A stretch of DNA of 64,000 bases from Rhizobium sp. NXC24. Lineage in GTDB: Bacteria; Pseudomonadota; Alphaproteobacteria; Rhizobiales; Rhizobiaceae. The notes below the pieces were generated by a model that was not told where the DNA came from, did not search any database, and was given only the letters and a program-made list of their open reading frames with translations. This document shows, one piece after another, positions 26,706-36,055 of this stretch (position 1 is its first letter; the number at the start of each line of letters is the position of its first letter). Made by a program: the position numbers and the translations under genes. The stretch lies in the NCBI RefSeq assembly GCF_002944315.1, contig NZ_CP024314.1:1674001-1738000 (forward strand), written 5' to 3'.

Positions 26706-28052
26706 CTACGCCAAGCTTTCCGCAGTCGAGGCTTCCGTTAGATCAATCTTTTTCAGTGTGCGGTCGATCCGACGGCGGCAGTAGCGCAGTACGACATTGT
26801 CGATTGAGCCAGGTTTATTAACCTCTGCCAGCACGTCCTGTTTCAGTGCATCCAGCCTGGACTGCAATTCCGCGCCTTCAAACTTCTCCTCTTCTAGGAT
26901 GGCGGTGGCAACGCTCGGCAGTAGAAACAAATTCTCGATCTCCGACACCGGCAGCGTGGCAACGCCTAGCTCACTCAGCGTTGCCTTGTCCTCCTCGCTA
27001 TAATCATCCGCATCAACGACGCCCGAGCAGGTGATCCGGGTTAAACTCGCGTTATGTCGCATGGTGGCGACCGCGTGGATAACGTTCTCGCAAGCACCTC
27101 GCGGCACCACGGTCCAATCCGGATAGCAGGCTCGATAGATTGCGAGGTCGAGGCTTGAGCCGGTACCCTCCACAAACAAAATTGGCTTGCGGCTACCGAG
27201 AATGAGGGTGGCGACGGCTTCATCGAAGCCGGTGCCTTCAGGCACCAGGTCCAGTTCCCAATTACCAGGGGGCTGATAGCGGCGGATAACGAATTTTTGG
27301 CCTGGCCGCGATGCTGCGAACTCCAGATCATGAGTAATCACAAGAAAGGCGCAGTCAGGGCGCGCAGCCTCAGCCTCGTCCCAAAGCCTGCTAAGGATAG
27401 CGCGATGAACGTGGAGTTCGGGTTCATCAAAGATGAGGACAGAGTTCGGTTCAGCAACCAAGACCTGACCGAGTAAATAGAAAACGGCGCGCTCACCGTC
27501 GCTCATTTGTCCCGCATCGTATGCGGGATGACCTGCCGTGACCGCCTTGATGTTGTCTCCCGTGATTTCGAGAGTACGGTGCGGCAACACCCTGTCCCAT
27601 ACGGCACGAAGCTTCTGCAATTTTGTTTTTTCTGGTGTGCCAAGGGCCCCAGCATGAGCCGCATCGTGCGTTTTTAGCGCGATGTTGGATTGATCCGCAA
27701 AGAGAACTTGGACGAGAAAGTCGAAATCGTTGAGAAGCCGTGTTGCTGCCTCGTTTCCCCACCTGCTGCTTGGCCGATAATTGGTACCTTGTCCAGGACC
27801 TGCGTCCGGGTATCCATAGCGTAAACCTGCGAGAGCCTTTCCCTCGCTGATTTTCGCAATGTGCGTATTCAAAATCAAAGCCCGGTGAGCCGAGATGCGG
27901 TGAGCGTTTGACCCCCACTGACTTTCAGCTTGGGCTGCTAGGCGCGTCTTTCCACTTCCGTTCGCGCCGACAAAAAAAGTTGAAGAGCCGGGCTCCAGCT
28001 CAATAACGTAAAGCTGGTCCGACAAACCAGGAACGTTGAACGTAAATGTCAT
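26706..28052 (-). CDS. OLD-like AAA ATPase with DUF4435-type domain, cut by in-frame TAG
   Basis: 448 residues before a TAG at 26708-26706. The ABC/AAA ATPase part has Walker A (FFVGANGSGKTRL), a signature-like MSDGERAVFYLLGQ and Walker B (SVLIFDEPELHVH). A TOPRIM-like/DUF4435 part follows with ILFVEGTGSSLDL, GVVDADDYSEED and VSEIENLFLLPSV. Frames continue past the TAG in the same register for 89 further codons whose product (AFLALAARHLKGTPKAAFE...) is the usual C-terminus of this family. OLD-like ATPase/TOPRIM pairs are common in phage defence. Start at 28052 is where the conserved domain begins; TTG 28154 is an alternative. Confidence 0.75.
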   Translation of the reverse strand: MTFTFNVPGLSDQLYVIELEPGSSTFFVGANGSGKTRLAAQAESQWGSNAHRISAHRALILNTHIAKISEGKALAGLRYGYPDAGPGQGTNYRPSSRWGNEAATRLLNDFDFLVQVLFADQSNIALKTHDAAHAGALGTPEKTKLQKLRAVWDRVLPHRTLEITGDNIKAVTAGHPAYDAGQMSDGERAVFYLLGQVLVAEPNSVLIFDEPELHVHRAILSRLWDEAEAARPDCAFLVITHDLEFAASRPGQKFVIRRYQPPGNWELDLVPEGTGFDEAVATLILGSRKPILFVEGTGSSLDLAIYRACYPDWTVVPRGACENVIHAVATMRHNASLTRITCSGVVDADDYSEEDKATLSELGVATLPVSEIENLFLLPSVATAILEEEKFEGAELQSRLDALKQDVLAEVNKPGSIDNVVLRYCRRRIDRTLKKIDLTEASTAESLA

Positions 28053-28275
28053 GGTGGGAACACCGCTTTGATGTGAGGTTTTGGTTCGAGGTGGCTGGAT
28101 GTGCACAGGCCTTTGGTTGCCCATCTTTGTGCCGTGCTCTACCCAAAATCGCAACTAGAATTGGAGTTTGAAGGCGACTTGAAACCACCTTCAAACTGCA
28201 TCATTTTCTTCTGGCTTGGCGGGCGGGCCAGCGTGACATGCGGCAACTGAAAACCTTGAGCAGAGGTGCGCCCGC

Positions 28276-28431
28276 ATGGAAGAAGCGTACAAATGGACCG
28301 ACAGCATCTATTGGCTGTCACATCACCAGGGCGAGATTGCCTGTTTTTGGTGCCCCAGGTGCGGCAAGCAGAAATTCTACCGCGTCAATTCCATGCTGAA
28401 CGTGCTTGGCGATGCGCATTGCCTCGCCTGA
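28276..28431 (+). CDS. Small zinc-finger-like ORF, 3' end probably altered by an IS
   Basis: 51-aa frame with paired cysteines CFWCPRCGK and a start preceded by AGAGG at 10 bases. No family recognised. Its last residues fall inside the left repeat of the adjacent transposase unit (28418-28440), so the true C-terminus may have been lost. Low confidence as a functional gene. Confidence 0.3.
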   Translation: MEEAYKWTDSIYWLSHHQGEIACFWCPRCGKQKFYRVNSMLNVLGDAHCLA

Positions 28432-28475
28432 ACTGCTCCCTGAGAATGGGTTATTGCCTCATCTAAATTGCTCCC
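28418..28475 (+). repeat. Imperfect 23-bp direct repeats at the left end of an IS
   Basis: Copies at 28418-28440 and 28453-28475 begin ATTGCCTC and end TGCTCCC and differ at 4 of 23 positions, with a 35-base period. They lie just upstream of the transposase start and resemble transposase-binding sites at an element's end. I could not find an inverted partner on the right side. Confidence 0.5.
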
Positions 28476-28514
28476 GACGAATCAACCTCGGGAGCTGTGA
28501 TGAGGAAGGTAAGC

Positions 28515-30024
28515 ATGGCGACACGTGCGGAATTGGTTGCGGCGATCAGTTGTCGCTATGTGTTAGGTGGGCGGACCGAGAAGGCGAGGATGTTAGACGA
28601 GTTCGTGGCGCTCACGGGCTTTCACCGCAATCATGCGATGCGACTGCTGAGAGGAGAACGCGAACCGGCGAAGGGTGGTCCTAGGCCAGGGCGCCGGGTC
28701 TACGGCGATGACGTGCGGGCAGCGCTCGTTGTTGTTTGGGAGGCGTCGGATCGAATTTGCGGCAAGCGACTACACCCTCTGTTGCCAACTCTGATCGAAG
28801 CGATGGAACGTCATGGACACGGCGATATGAATTGCGAGACGCGCCGGCAACTCTTGGCGATGAGCCCAGCGACGATTGATCGGGTCCTCAAGGAGATCAA
28901 AGCGAGCGCCACGGGTCCGCGGCGCCGGAAAGGATCAACGGCGATACGGCGTAGTGTTCCCGTTCGAACCTTCTCGGATTGGGATGACCCCGCACCCGGC
29001 TTTGTCGAGGCTGATCTCGTTTCTCATTCCGGCCCGTACGCGAGGGGTGCCTTCTCTCAAACGCTGGTGTTGACCGATATAGCCACGGGCTGGACGGAAT
29101 GCGCGCCGCTGCTGGTTCGCGAGCAAACGGTACTGATCACTGCGTTGGCCGAACTGCGCAAGTTGCTGCCGTTCCCGCTGCTGGGCTTCGACACCGACAA
29201 CGACAGTGTATTCATGAACGAGAGTGTTCATGAGTATTGCTTGCGCGATAATATCGAACTCACCCCGTTGCCGCCCCTACCGAAAGAATGATCAGGCATT
29301 TGTCGAGCAGAAGAATGGCGCGATCGTGCGCAAGATCGTTGGATACCGACGCTTCGAGGGGCTACGAGCCACTCGGGAGCTGGCCAAGCTTTATTCGTCA
29401 ATGCGGTTGTTCGTGAATTTCTTTCAGCCATCATTCAAGCTGAAAGAAAAGCACCGTGACGGAGCCAAGGTAGTCAAGCGCTATCATCGTCCCGCCACGC
29501 CCTACCAGCGGCTGCTTGACGACCCACGCACGCCGGAGGATACATGCCTTTGGCTCAAGGCGATGTACCTGACGCTCGATCCGGTCCGGCTGCTCCGCGA
29601 CATACGCCTGGCACAAGAGAGATTGGTCGAAATTGCTGACAAGCCTGATGGTTCGCCTGCCACCGACGGCGAGGCATTACCGCTCGAAGACTTTCTGTCT
29701 GGCTTACGGATTGCTTGGCGTGGTGGTGAAGTGAAACCGACTGCCCGATCCAAGCCAGCGGCCAAGCGAGAGCGGCGGAGGCCCGATCCTCTACTCGCCG
29801 TCACTGCCGAACTCGAGGAATGGTTCGAGGCGGAGCCTTGGCGGACTTCGCGAGAGTTGCTTGAACGCTTGCAGGTCAAATACCCCGGCGTGTATCCCGA
29901 CGGCCTCATTCGGACCGTGCAGCGTCGAATGAAGATCTGGCGCAGTACACAGGCCAATGCGCTAGTGTTCGGGCCATTCGCCGATGTCGCGCGGCAGACG
30001 CAAATCGTAGAGGTCGTGCAGTGA
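28515..30024 (+). pseudogene. Integrase-core (DDE) transposase, frameshifted
   Basis: Two overlapping frames (to 29291 and from about 29260 to 30024) together give one transposase of about 500 aa. The N-terminus is an HTH region (MATRAELVAAISCRYVLGG). The rve catalytic core has Asp in FVEADLVSHSG and Asp in GFDTDNDSVFMN in the first frame, with Glu in NDQAFVEQKNGA only in the second. The frame changes in a CCCC run near 29263-29266; removing one C would join ELT to RCRPYRKNDQ. So the catalytic triad is split and the transposase should be inactive unless frameshifting occurs. IS family not assigned (IS481/ISNCY-like). AGGAAGG precedes ATG 28515. Confidence 0.75.
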
Positions 30025-30330
30025 GATCGTTACCGAACAATACCGAATCGGCATCCGCGCTCATACCGCCAGGTTGGCCTTCGACAACGCGACCCTACGC
30101 AAAACATGAGGACCGCCCGCGAAGCCGCCCGCTCGCTACAGCGCTATTGAGGGCGCGCTCGCGAGCGGCTTCGCTACCTCCGTCCTCTGCACCATGTGCG
30201 GGGACACGATCGGAACAACCCGTGAGGCATTCGAGAACATCGTAAGCGCCGTCTCCGCCCCATTGAATTGGCTGTATTTTGAGGCTTGCCGCGTGTGCGA
30301 GAAAGTTTCCAGGAATATCTGGAGATTTGC

Positions 30331-30774
30331 ATGGCAGATGATGGATTTGTTGGTCGGTACGAAGTTGTCGAGCCGCGCCGCGGAAACCGGCGTTGGCCGG
30401 ATGATGTGAAGGCGCGGATCGTGGCGGAAAGCCTTGAGCCTGGTGTTCGTGTTGTTGATGTCGCGCGCCGTCATGACGTTGTTGCGCACCAGCTTTCCTT
30501 GTGGCGCCGGCAAGTGCGCGAGGGCATTCTGGCGTTGCCTTTTGAGACTATGTCGGGCCAGTCGGAGAGCGGCGATGCCGAGCCTGCATTTGTGCCTTTG
30601 GCGATTGCGGCAGAGCCGAGCGAGGCTGTGAATGTTTTGGCGCCGCCGCTGCCGGCGACGGTTTCGTCGGTCTTGACGTTGGAGATCGGCCCGGATGTTG
30701 TGATGCGGGTTCCCGGCGATGTGCCGGTTGAACGTGTGGCGGCTCTGGTGCGAGCCATGCGAGGGACGGCATGA
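30331..30774 (+). CDS. tnpA: IS66 family accessory protein TnpA
   Basis: 147-aa helix-turn-helix protein (RGNRRWPDDVKARIVAESLEPGVRVVDVARRHDVVAHQLSLWRRQVREG), the IS66 OrfA type related to IS3 OrfA. ATG 30331 has GGAG 7 bases upstream. Its stop overlaps the tnpB start as ATGA (30771-30774), indicating translational coupling. Confidence 0.9.
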   Translation: MADDGFVGRYEVVEPRRGNRRWPDDVKARIVAESLEPGVRVVDVARRHDVVAHQLSLWRRQVREGILALPFETMSGQSESGDAEPAFVPLAIAAEPSEAVNVLAPPLPATVSSVLTLEIGPDVVMRVPGDVPVERVAALVRAMRGTA

Positions 30775-31124
30775 TCGTCGCGGGCCAACGCCTGCCGATT
30801 CTGATTGCAACGCGGCCGGTGGACTTCCGCTGTGGGCATCAGGCGCTGGCTCTGATGGTGCAGACCGAGTTGAAGCTCGATCCGCATTCCGGGGTGACGG
30901 TGATCTTCCGGTCGAAGCGCGGGGATCGCCTGAAAATCCTGGTATGGGATGGCACCGGAATGGTGCTAACCTACAAAATTCTCGAACATGGAAACTTTGC
31001 CTGGCCCAAGGTTCAGGATGGGACGATGCGTCTTTCCAGGGGTCAATACGAAGCCTTATTCGAAGGGCTTGATTGGCGACGGGTCATGGCGCAACGGGTA
31101 ACAGCGCCGACTGCGGCAGGATGA
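30771..31124 (+). CDS. tnpB: IS66 family accessory protein TnpB
   Basis: 117-aa IS66 Orf2 protein: RPVDFRCGHQALALMVQTEL, VIFRSKRGDRLKILVWDGTGMVLTYKILE and FEGLDWRR are the family blocks. Needed for transposition in several IS66 members; biochemical role unknown. Overlaps tnpA by 4 bases; tnpC begins 64 bases downstream. Confidence 0.93.
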   Translation: MIVAGQRLPILIATRPVDFRCGHQALALMVQTELKLDPHSGVTVIFRSKRGDRLKILVWDGTGMVLTYKILEHGNFAWPKVQDGTMRLSRGQYEALFEGLDWRRVMAQRVTAPTAAG

Positions 31125-32278
31125 CTCAGCCGTCCTGTTTTTGTATTGTTTTATTGGGTTTTTCTGCTTCGATTTGCTATGAAGCTGCATGTCGCAGCCG
31201 ATCGATCTTAGCCAGTTCCCGGACCTTCCTCCCGAGGTTTTGAAAGCCTTTGCGGACGTGCAGTTCGAGCTGTCGGTCGAGCGTGCCGCACGTCAGCATG
31301 AGCAGGCTGTGGTGGCCGAAAAGGACGCGTTCATCGCCGAGCTGAAGGAACTGATCGAGAAGCTTGAGGGACAGGTTCACGACTATCGGCGCACCAAGTT
31401 CGGGCCGAAATCGGAAAAGCTCGATCCGGCGCAGATGGAACTGGCGCTGGAAGACCTTGAAACGGCGATTGCCGAAACACAGGCGCGGATCGCCGCCGTC
31501 GAGAAAAAGATCGAAGCCAGCGCATCCGATCCGGACAAGGCCGTTCCTCGCAAGGAGCGTAAGGCCCGTGCACTGCCCGAACACCTGCCGCGGGTCGAGA
31601 AGGTGATTGAGCCCGACAGTATTGTCTGCCCCTGCGGTTGCGGCAACATGGTCCGGATCGGCGAAGATCGGACGGAACGGCTCGACCGGATTCCGGCGCG
31701 CTACGAGGTGATCGTCACGATCCGCCCGAAATACGCCTGCCCCAAGGGTCGAACGGGCGTCGTCCAGGCCAGAGCGCCGGCGTATCTGCTGGAAGGGAGC
31801 TGGCCGACGGAAGCCCTTCTGGCTGAGATTGCCGTCTCCAAGCATTCCGAACATATGCCGCTCAACCGGCAGGCCGAAGTCATGGCGCGACACGGGGTGC
31901 CGATAGACCGCACGGTCCTTTCCGATTGGATGGGGCGCACGGGCAGCGAAATCGCACCGGTAGTCGACTACATGGCAAAACGGCTGCTGTTTGAAAGCAC
32001 GCGGCTCTATGTCGACGAGACCACGGCTCCGGTTTTGGATCCGGGGCGAGGCAAGACGAAGACCGGTTATCTCTGGGCTGTGTTGGGTGACGACCGCGGC
32101 TGGAACGGTTCTGCGCCGCCGGGCGTGGTGTTCCATTATCGGCCCGGGCGTAAAGGCGAATATGCCGCTGAAATCCTCGACGGGTTCAACGGGACAATCC
32201 AGGTGGATGCCTACGGTGGTTACTCTCACCTCGCCACGTCGGACCGTATGGGTGGCGATCCCTTGAAGCTGGCTTTTT

Positions 32279-34317
32279 GCCGAGTAGGCGGGGTCGTTAC
32301 CGAGCCCCGCCCCTCACAGATCCGGACGTGCAGATTTCCCGCATCCGGTTCCTCACGGTCCAGTTTCGCTCAGATACGGCTCCATTGATGTACGATCCGG
32401 GTCGGCGGCAGGGGAAATCGGTCCAGAACCTGCGCCATCCGGCTCCAGTTCGGCTTTCCGGATCGGCCGCGGCGCGAGAGCCCGCTTTTCCAGATGCGTT
32501 CGACCTGATGGTGGTACCACTTCAGACGCCGTCCGTTGCCCGTGATCCCGTAATAGGCGTAGTGGCCTTGCATCATCCGGGCCAGATGTCGGTGCTGGAC
32601 CGTGAGCGACAGGTGTAGGTGTTTGATGCACCACTCCCTGGCTGCCCGTAAGGCCCGCGCAAACCGATCCTTGGCCGTGATCTGCCGCACCACCGGCTTC
32701 CCCTTCCGCGACTGGCCCCAGACATGGGTGAAACCGAGAAAGTTGAAACTGGTGGCGCTTGTTGCAGGGTGCCGCCCGTGCGGGCGCCGGAAACGGAAGT
32801 CCACATAGCGCGTCTTGTCGGGATGGAGCCGGAGCCCATACCGCTCAAAACGCTTGCCCAGCACGGCCAGCATGCGCCGGCCGTCCAGGTGATCCTCGAA
32901 GCTCATGACGAAGTCGTCAGCGTACCGCACCATCTGGCACCTCCGTTTTAGGCGAGGCTTCGCCACCTCCACGAACCATCTATCCAGCACGTGGTGCAGA
33001 AAGATGTTCGCGAGAAGTGGACTGATCACTCCGCCTTGTGGAGTTCCAGCTACCGATCGGCTCAGGATGCCCTGGTCGAGCACCCCTGCGTTCAACCACT
33101 TGTCAATCATACGTCTGATGACGCCGTCTCTGATCCTCAGTTCGAGGAAGCTGCGCAGATGCCCGTGGTCGATGCTGTCGAAATACTTCGAGATATCCGC
33201 ATCAATCACCCAGCGCTGACCAGTCTCCATGATGCCATCGCGCAATGTGCGGATGGCCTCATGCGCCGACCGTTCCGGCCGGAACCCAAACGAGCAGTCC
33301 AGAAAGTCCTCCTCGTAGATCGGTTCCAGCAGCATCACGATTGCCCGTTGCGCCACCTTATCCTCGAAGGTTGGGATACCCAGAGGTCGCAGAGACCCAT
33401 CGACCTTGGGGATGTAGTGGCGTCGCACCGGGGGCGCGCGGTAGCTGCCCGACATCATCCGGGTCCGGAGGCTTTCAAGATTAGCCCCGAGATCCTTCTC
33501 ATAGTCGGCGGCCGTGCGCCCGTCGATGCCCGCCGCGCCATCCTTGCGCGTCAGAGCCCACGCCTCGAACATCCAGTCGAGGTCAATCAGATGGTGCAAG
33601 GATGTGAACACCCTCTCCGGGTGCTTCCTCGCCTGTTCGGCTATCCACTGCCGTTTCGTGTACACGTTTGTAGGGCTCAGGGTCCCCTCCGATGTTTCCT
33701 GTCAGTGGTTCTGGTTCCGTGACACCCCCCTTTCCTCGTTCGGGTCCCGCCGGACACGGTTCCCCGCGCTCATTGGTACTATGAGGGTGCTACGACTTCC
33801 CGCTCACGCTCACCCATCAGCTTATTGCTTCGCTTTCCGGGTCCCATGCGGCCCTGCATATTCGTGTCCGCCAAGGCGCTCCCTCCGACATGCAGGGCTG
33901 TCGCAGGGCCTGGAGTCTTCTACGTCAGCCGGCACCCCCGTTTCCGGCATCGCCTCCGTGGGCGTGAGTGGGATCTCTCAGGTTCCCCGGCGATCCATCC
34001 CGTGACTTTGCGATGGCCCAAGACCCCGGACGACCCCACCTGCCTCGCCAATACCGGCAAGTCGGGTGCTGCCCCCGGTCCCAACACTCCGAAGGCGTCA
34101 TCAAGATCATGATATCGGGGCTTACCCCACCGCTTCATCACCCGCTGTCTACGCTTCACGAATGACGTTGCCGCCATCCATGCAAGACTCGCTTCCGGCT
34201 GGCGGGCTGCGCCTTTGGCGGACGGGCGTTGAACCCGCTGAATCGCTGCGAACGGTTTCTGTTCGGCTCTCACCTCCTTTCGTATTCATCCCCCGTTCCG
34301 GGGCTTGCCTGACGCAA
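32279..34317 (-). mobile_element. Group II intron inserted in tnpC, antisense
   Basis: About 2.04 kb on the minus strand. The 3' end shows a domain V-like hairpin (minus strand GGATGCGGGAAATCTGCACG core, about 32305-32350) and a GC-rich domain VI stem (GGCGGGG...CCCCGCC, 32285-32312). The reverse transcriptase gene sits upstream of these, and a 5' ribozyme region of about 650 bases precedes it. Boundaries were set by restoring the TnpC reading frame (within 2 bases). This makes the intron begin TTGCGTC rather than the consensus GUGYG; a GTGCG at 34328 is an alternative 5' end, but it would remove the conserved W-A-H of TnpC. Confidence 0.85.
32370..33665 (-). CDS. ltrA: Group II intron reverse transcriptase/maturase
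   Basis: 431-aa intron-encoded protein. RT domain blocks include RRHYIPKVDGSLRPLGIPTFEDK, DCSFGFRPERSAHEAI, DADISKYFDSIDH, GTPQGGVISPLLANIFLH and the catalytic RYADDFVMSF. A maturase-like C-terminus follows, with no HNH endonuclease motif visible. It would splice the intron and drive retrohoming. Complete and apparently intact, though the host gene lies antisense. Confidence 0.93.
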   Translation of the reverse strand: MYTKRQWIAEQARKHPERVFTSLHHLIDLDWMFEAWALTRKDGAAGIDGRTAADYEKDLGANLESLRTRMMSGSYRAPPVRRHYIPKVDGSLRPLGIPTFEDKVAQRAIVMLLEPIYEEDFLDCSFGFRPERSAHEAIRTLRDGIMETGQRWVIDADISKYFDSIDHGHLRSFLELRIRDGVIRRMIDKWLNAGVLDQGILSRSVAGTPQGGVISPLLANIFLHHVLDRWFVEVAKPRLKRRCQMVRYADDFVMSFEDHLDGRRMLAVLGKRFERYGLRLHPDKTRYVDFRFRRPHGRHPATSATSFNFLGFTHVWGQSRKGKPVVRQITAKDRFARALRAAREWCIKHLHLSLTVQHRHLARMMQGHYAYYGITGNGRRLKWYHHQVERIWKSGLSRRGRSGKPNWSRMAQVLDRFPLPPTRIVHQWSRI

Positions 34318-35002
34318 GTTGGGCGCACGGGCGCAGAAAGCTGATCAAGGCCGCGCCAAAGAGTGGATCGCCCATCGTCGACGAGGCGCTGGTGCGGATC
34401 GCCGCGCTCTACAAGATCGAAGGCAGTATCCGGGGCTCAGATCCCGAACATCGCCGTGCAGTTCGACAGGACCTGTCCCTCCCGCTGGTGGACGAATTCT
34501 TCACCTGGCTGGCAGCGCAAGCCAAACGCGTCTCACGCAAGTCTGACCTCGGAAAAGCCCTGGCCTATATGCTGACGCGACAGGACGGCTTCCGGCTGTT
34601 CCTGGACGACGGCCACGTCGATATCGACTCCAACCTGGTGGAAAACGCGATCCGCCGACCCGCCATGAATCGCCGCAATGCGCTATTCGCGGGCCACGAT
34701 GAAGGGGGCCGCAACTGGGCCCGGTTTGCCAGCCTGATCGGCACTTGTAAAATGAACAGCGTTGAACCCTACGCCTATCTGTGCGACCTCTTCACCCGCC
34801 TCGCAAACGGCCACCTCGCCGAAGACATCGATGCCCTGATGCCGTGGGCCTTTGCCGCCCGCATCAAGGCCTCACAATGAGCTCGTCAGGTACTCTTCGG
34901 TGAGCTCATTTGACGGCCCGTAGATCAACCTCAGATCGCTGCAACTGAAAAATCGATGGGGCGCGGACGCTGCATACAGAACATCCGAGTGAGGCAACGG
35001 CA

Positions 35003-35395
35003 TTATTCTCTGGGAACACTCTTGGGTGAGGCAATACGAGTCTCACCGTGATTGTCGCCGCGCAAACAGGGTAGCAAGAGGATAGCCGATGGCGATGAGG
35101 TCCTCACCAGCCTTGTCGGTGCGCGTCGAAAAACGAGGGGCTTCAGCGGCTCCGGAGCAGCAATCTTAATAAGGGCGAGGTCGTTGTTCGCGTCGACACG
35201 CGGGTCGCTGGCATCGCCCTTTCCCCTCACCTCAACCCGCACACATCCTTCAACGACGTGGGCATTCGTGAGCAACCATCCGTCGCTGGTGACCGCAAAG
35301 CCAGTGCCATAAGAGGTTGGGCTGTCAGCCAGGCAATTTGACGCGATGCTGGCACACGAAACTAAAACGAAAAGAACGCGAAACAGAACCGACAT
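35003..35395 (-). pseudogene. Trypsin-like (S1C/HtrA-type) protease fragment, frameshifted
   Basis: A signal peptide (FRVLFVLVSCASIASNCLA) is followed by YGTGFAVTSDGWLLTNAHVVEGC with the catalytic His and NNDLALIKI with the catalytic Asp. After PLVFRRAPTRL the frame is lost: the expected G-E-D-L-I-A-I-G-Y-P-L-A continues in another frame near 35095-35065. The catalytic Ser motif (GNSGGP) is absent, and nothing recoverable is found on the far side of IS66 no. 1. Start 35395 has GGGAG 6 bases upstream. A degraded protease gene ending next to the IS66 insertion. Confidence 0.7.
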
Positions 35396-35563
35396 GCGAA
35401 GCTCCCTAAAGTATTGGGACACTAGAACTCAGCGGCACGGTTACGCAACCGGATCTCGTGTGCAAGGTTTGCTGTTCTTGAACGAGTGCTCTATTGTGCT
35501 GAGCGAATGGCCCAGAGCATACCCCTCATAGCCGCTAAATTTCCGCGCTGAATAATTTGACGT

Positions 35564-35917
35564 TCAGAACAGCTCGCCTACTGCCTGATCCAGAAGTCTG
35601 CACGCTTCTCGCAACGGATCATCCTTGTCATCATCGCTGAGAAGAGGCTCCAACTGTGTGTAAGCCAACGCCATACTCTGAATCGCATCGTCGACCGACC
35701 CGTTGCGAAGATCGGCCACGTTCAGTTGAATTCCTTTCAGAACGTCTGCGGTTGAGTTTTTCTTGACGTCGCCTTCTCTCAGATATTGCTCGCGTTGGCG
35801 AATGATTGCTTCCGCCGCCGCTGCTGCCTCCCAAACACTCTCCAGATCGGTATCAGCGCGTTCTTTGATAGGCTCGCCCCATATGAACGTTGATATTTGA
35901 CGTAGCCAGTGAGGCAT
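35564..35917 (-). CDS. Hypothetical acidic helical protein (117 aa)
   Basis: No family recognised. Composition is acidic and helix-rich (SVWEAAAAAEAIIRQREQYLREGDVKK, LLSDDDKDDPLREACRLLDQAVGELF), with a Trp-containing N-terminus (MPHWLRQISTFIWGEP). No signal peptide or membrane helix. Divergent from the gene at 36056 and isolated from the decayed protease. Ribosome site weak. Confidence 0.5.
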   Translation of the reverse strand: MPHWLRQISTFIWGEPIKERADTDLESVWEAAAAAEAIIRQREQYLREGDVKKNSTADVLKGIQLNVADLRNGSVDDAIQSMALAYTQLEPLLSDDDKDDPLREACRLLDQAVGELF

Positions 35918-36055
35918 TGCACGTTATCTCACAACTGTCGCTAGATAGTACCCGATGCCAATATCGGGGACCACAACCATAAATACAAGAAGATTTACCC
36001 AATAGCCATGAGGACAGTGTGATATCAACCGGCGTTGAGATCGGGATTCTTCACC

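Larger units (their letters stand above)
31189..34880 (+). pseudogene. tnpC: IS66 transposase TnpC, interrupted by an antisense group II intron
   Basis: The 5' part (31189-32278) encodes the leucine-rich N-terminus, the cysteine motif region (PDSIVCPCGCGNMVRIGEDRTERL) and the first catalytic motif LYVDETTAPVLDPG. The 3' part (34318-34880) encodes the second half (SDLGKALAYMLTRQDGF, SNLVENAIRRP, GHDEGGRNWA). Joining 32278 to 34318 restores LAFCWAHGRRK, the normal C-W-A-H-x-R-R motif, in frame and gives 550 aa, a normal TnpC length. The intron lies on the opposite strand, so it cannot be spliced from the tnpC transcript and the gene is effectively broken. Confidence 0.9.
30242..34977 (+). mobile_element. 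IS66-family element no. 1, carrying a group II intron
   Basis: The ends are imperfect inverted repeats: 30242-30266 (GTAAGCGCCGTCTCC...) matches the reverse complement of 34953-34977 at 19 of 25 positions. It is flanked by a perfect 8-base target duplication, AGAACATC, at 30234-30241 and 34978-34985, which is the duplication length known for IS66. Internal order is tnpA-tnpB-tnpC. Without the 2.04-kb intron the element would be about 2.7 kb, a normal IS66 size. The repeats and duplication are directly readable, so the boundaries are firm. Confidence 0.95.

Noticed and set aside
30119..30174. GC-rich inverted repeat (GCGAAGCCGC... with GCGAGCGGCTTCGC)
   Set aside because: It could be a terminator or an IS end, but there is no T-run and no matching transposon boundary, so no role is assigned.
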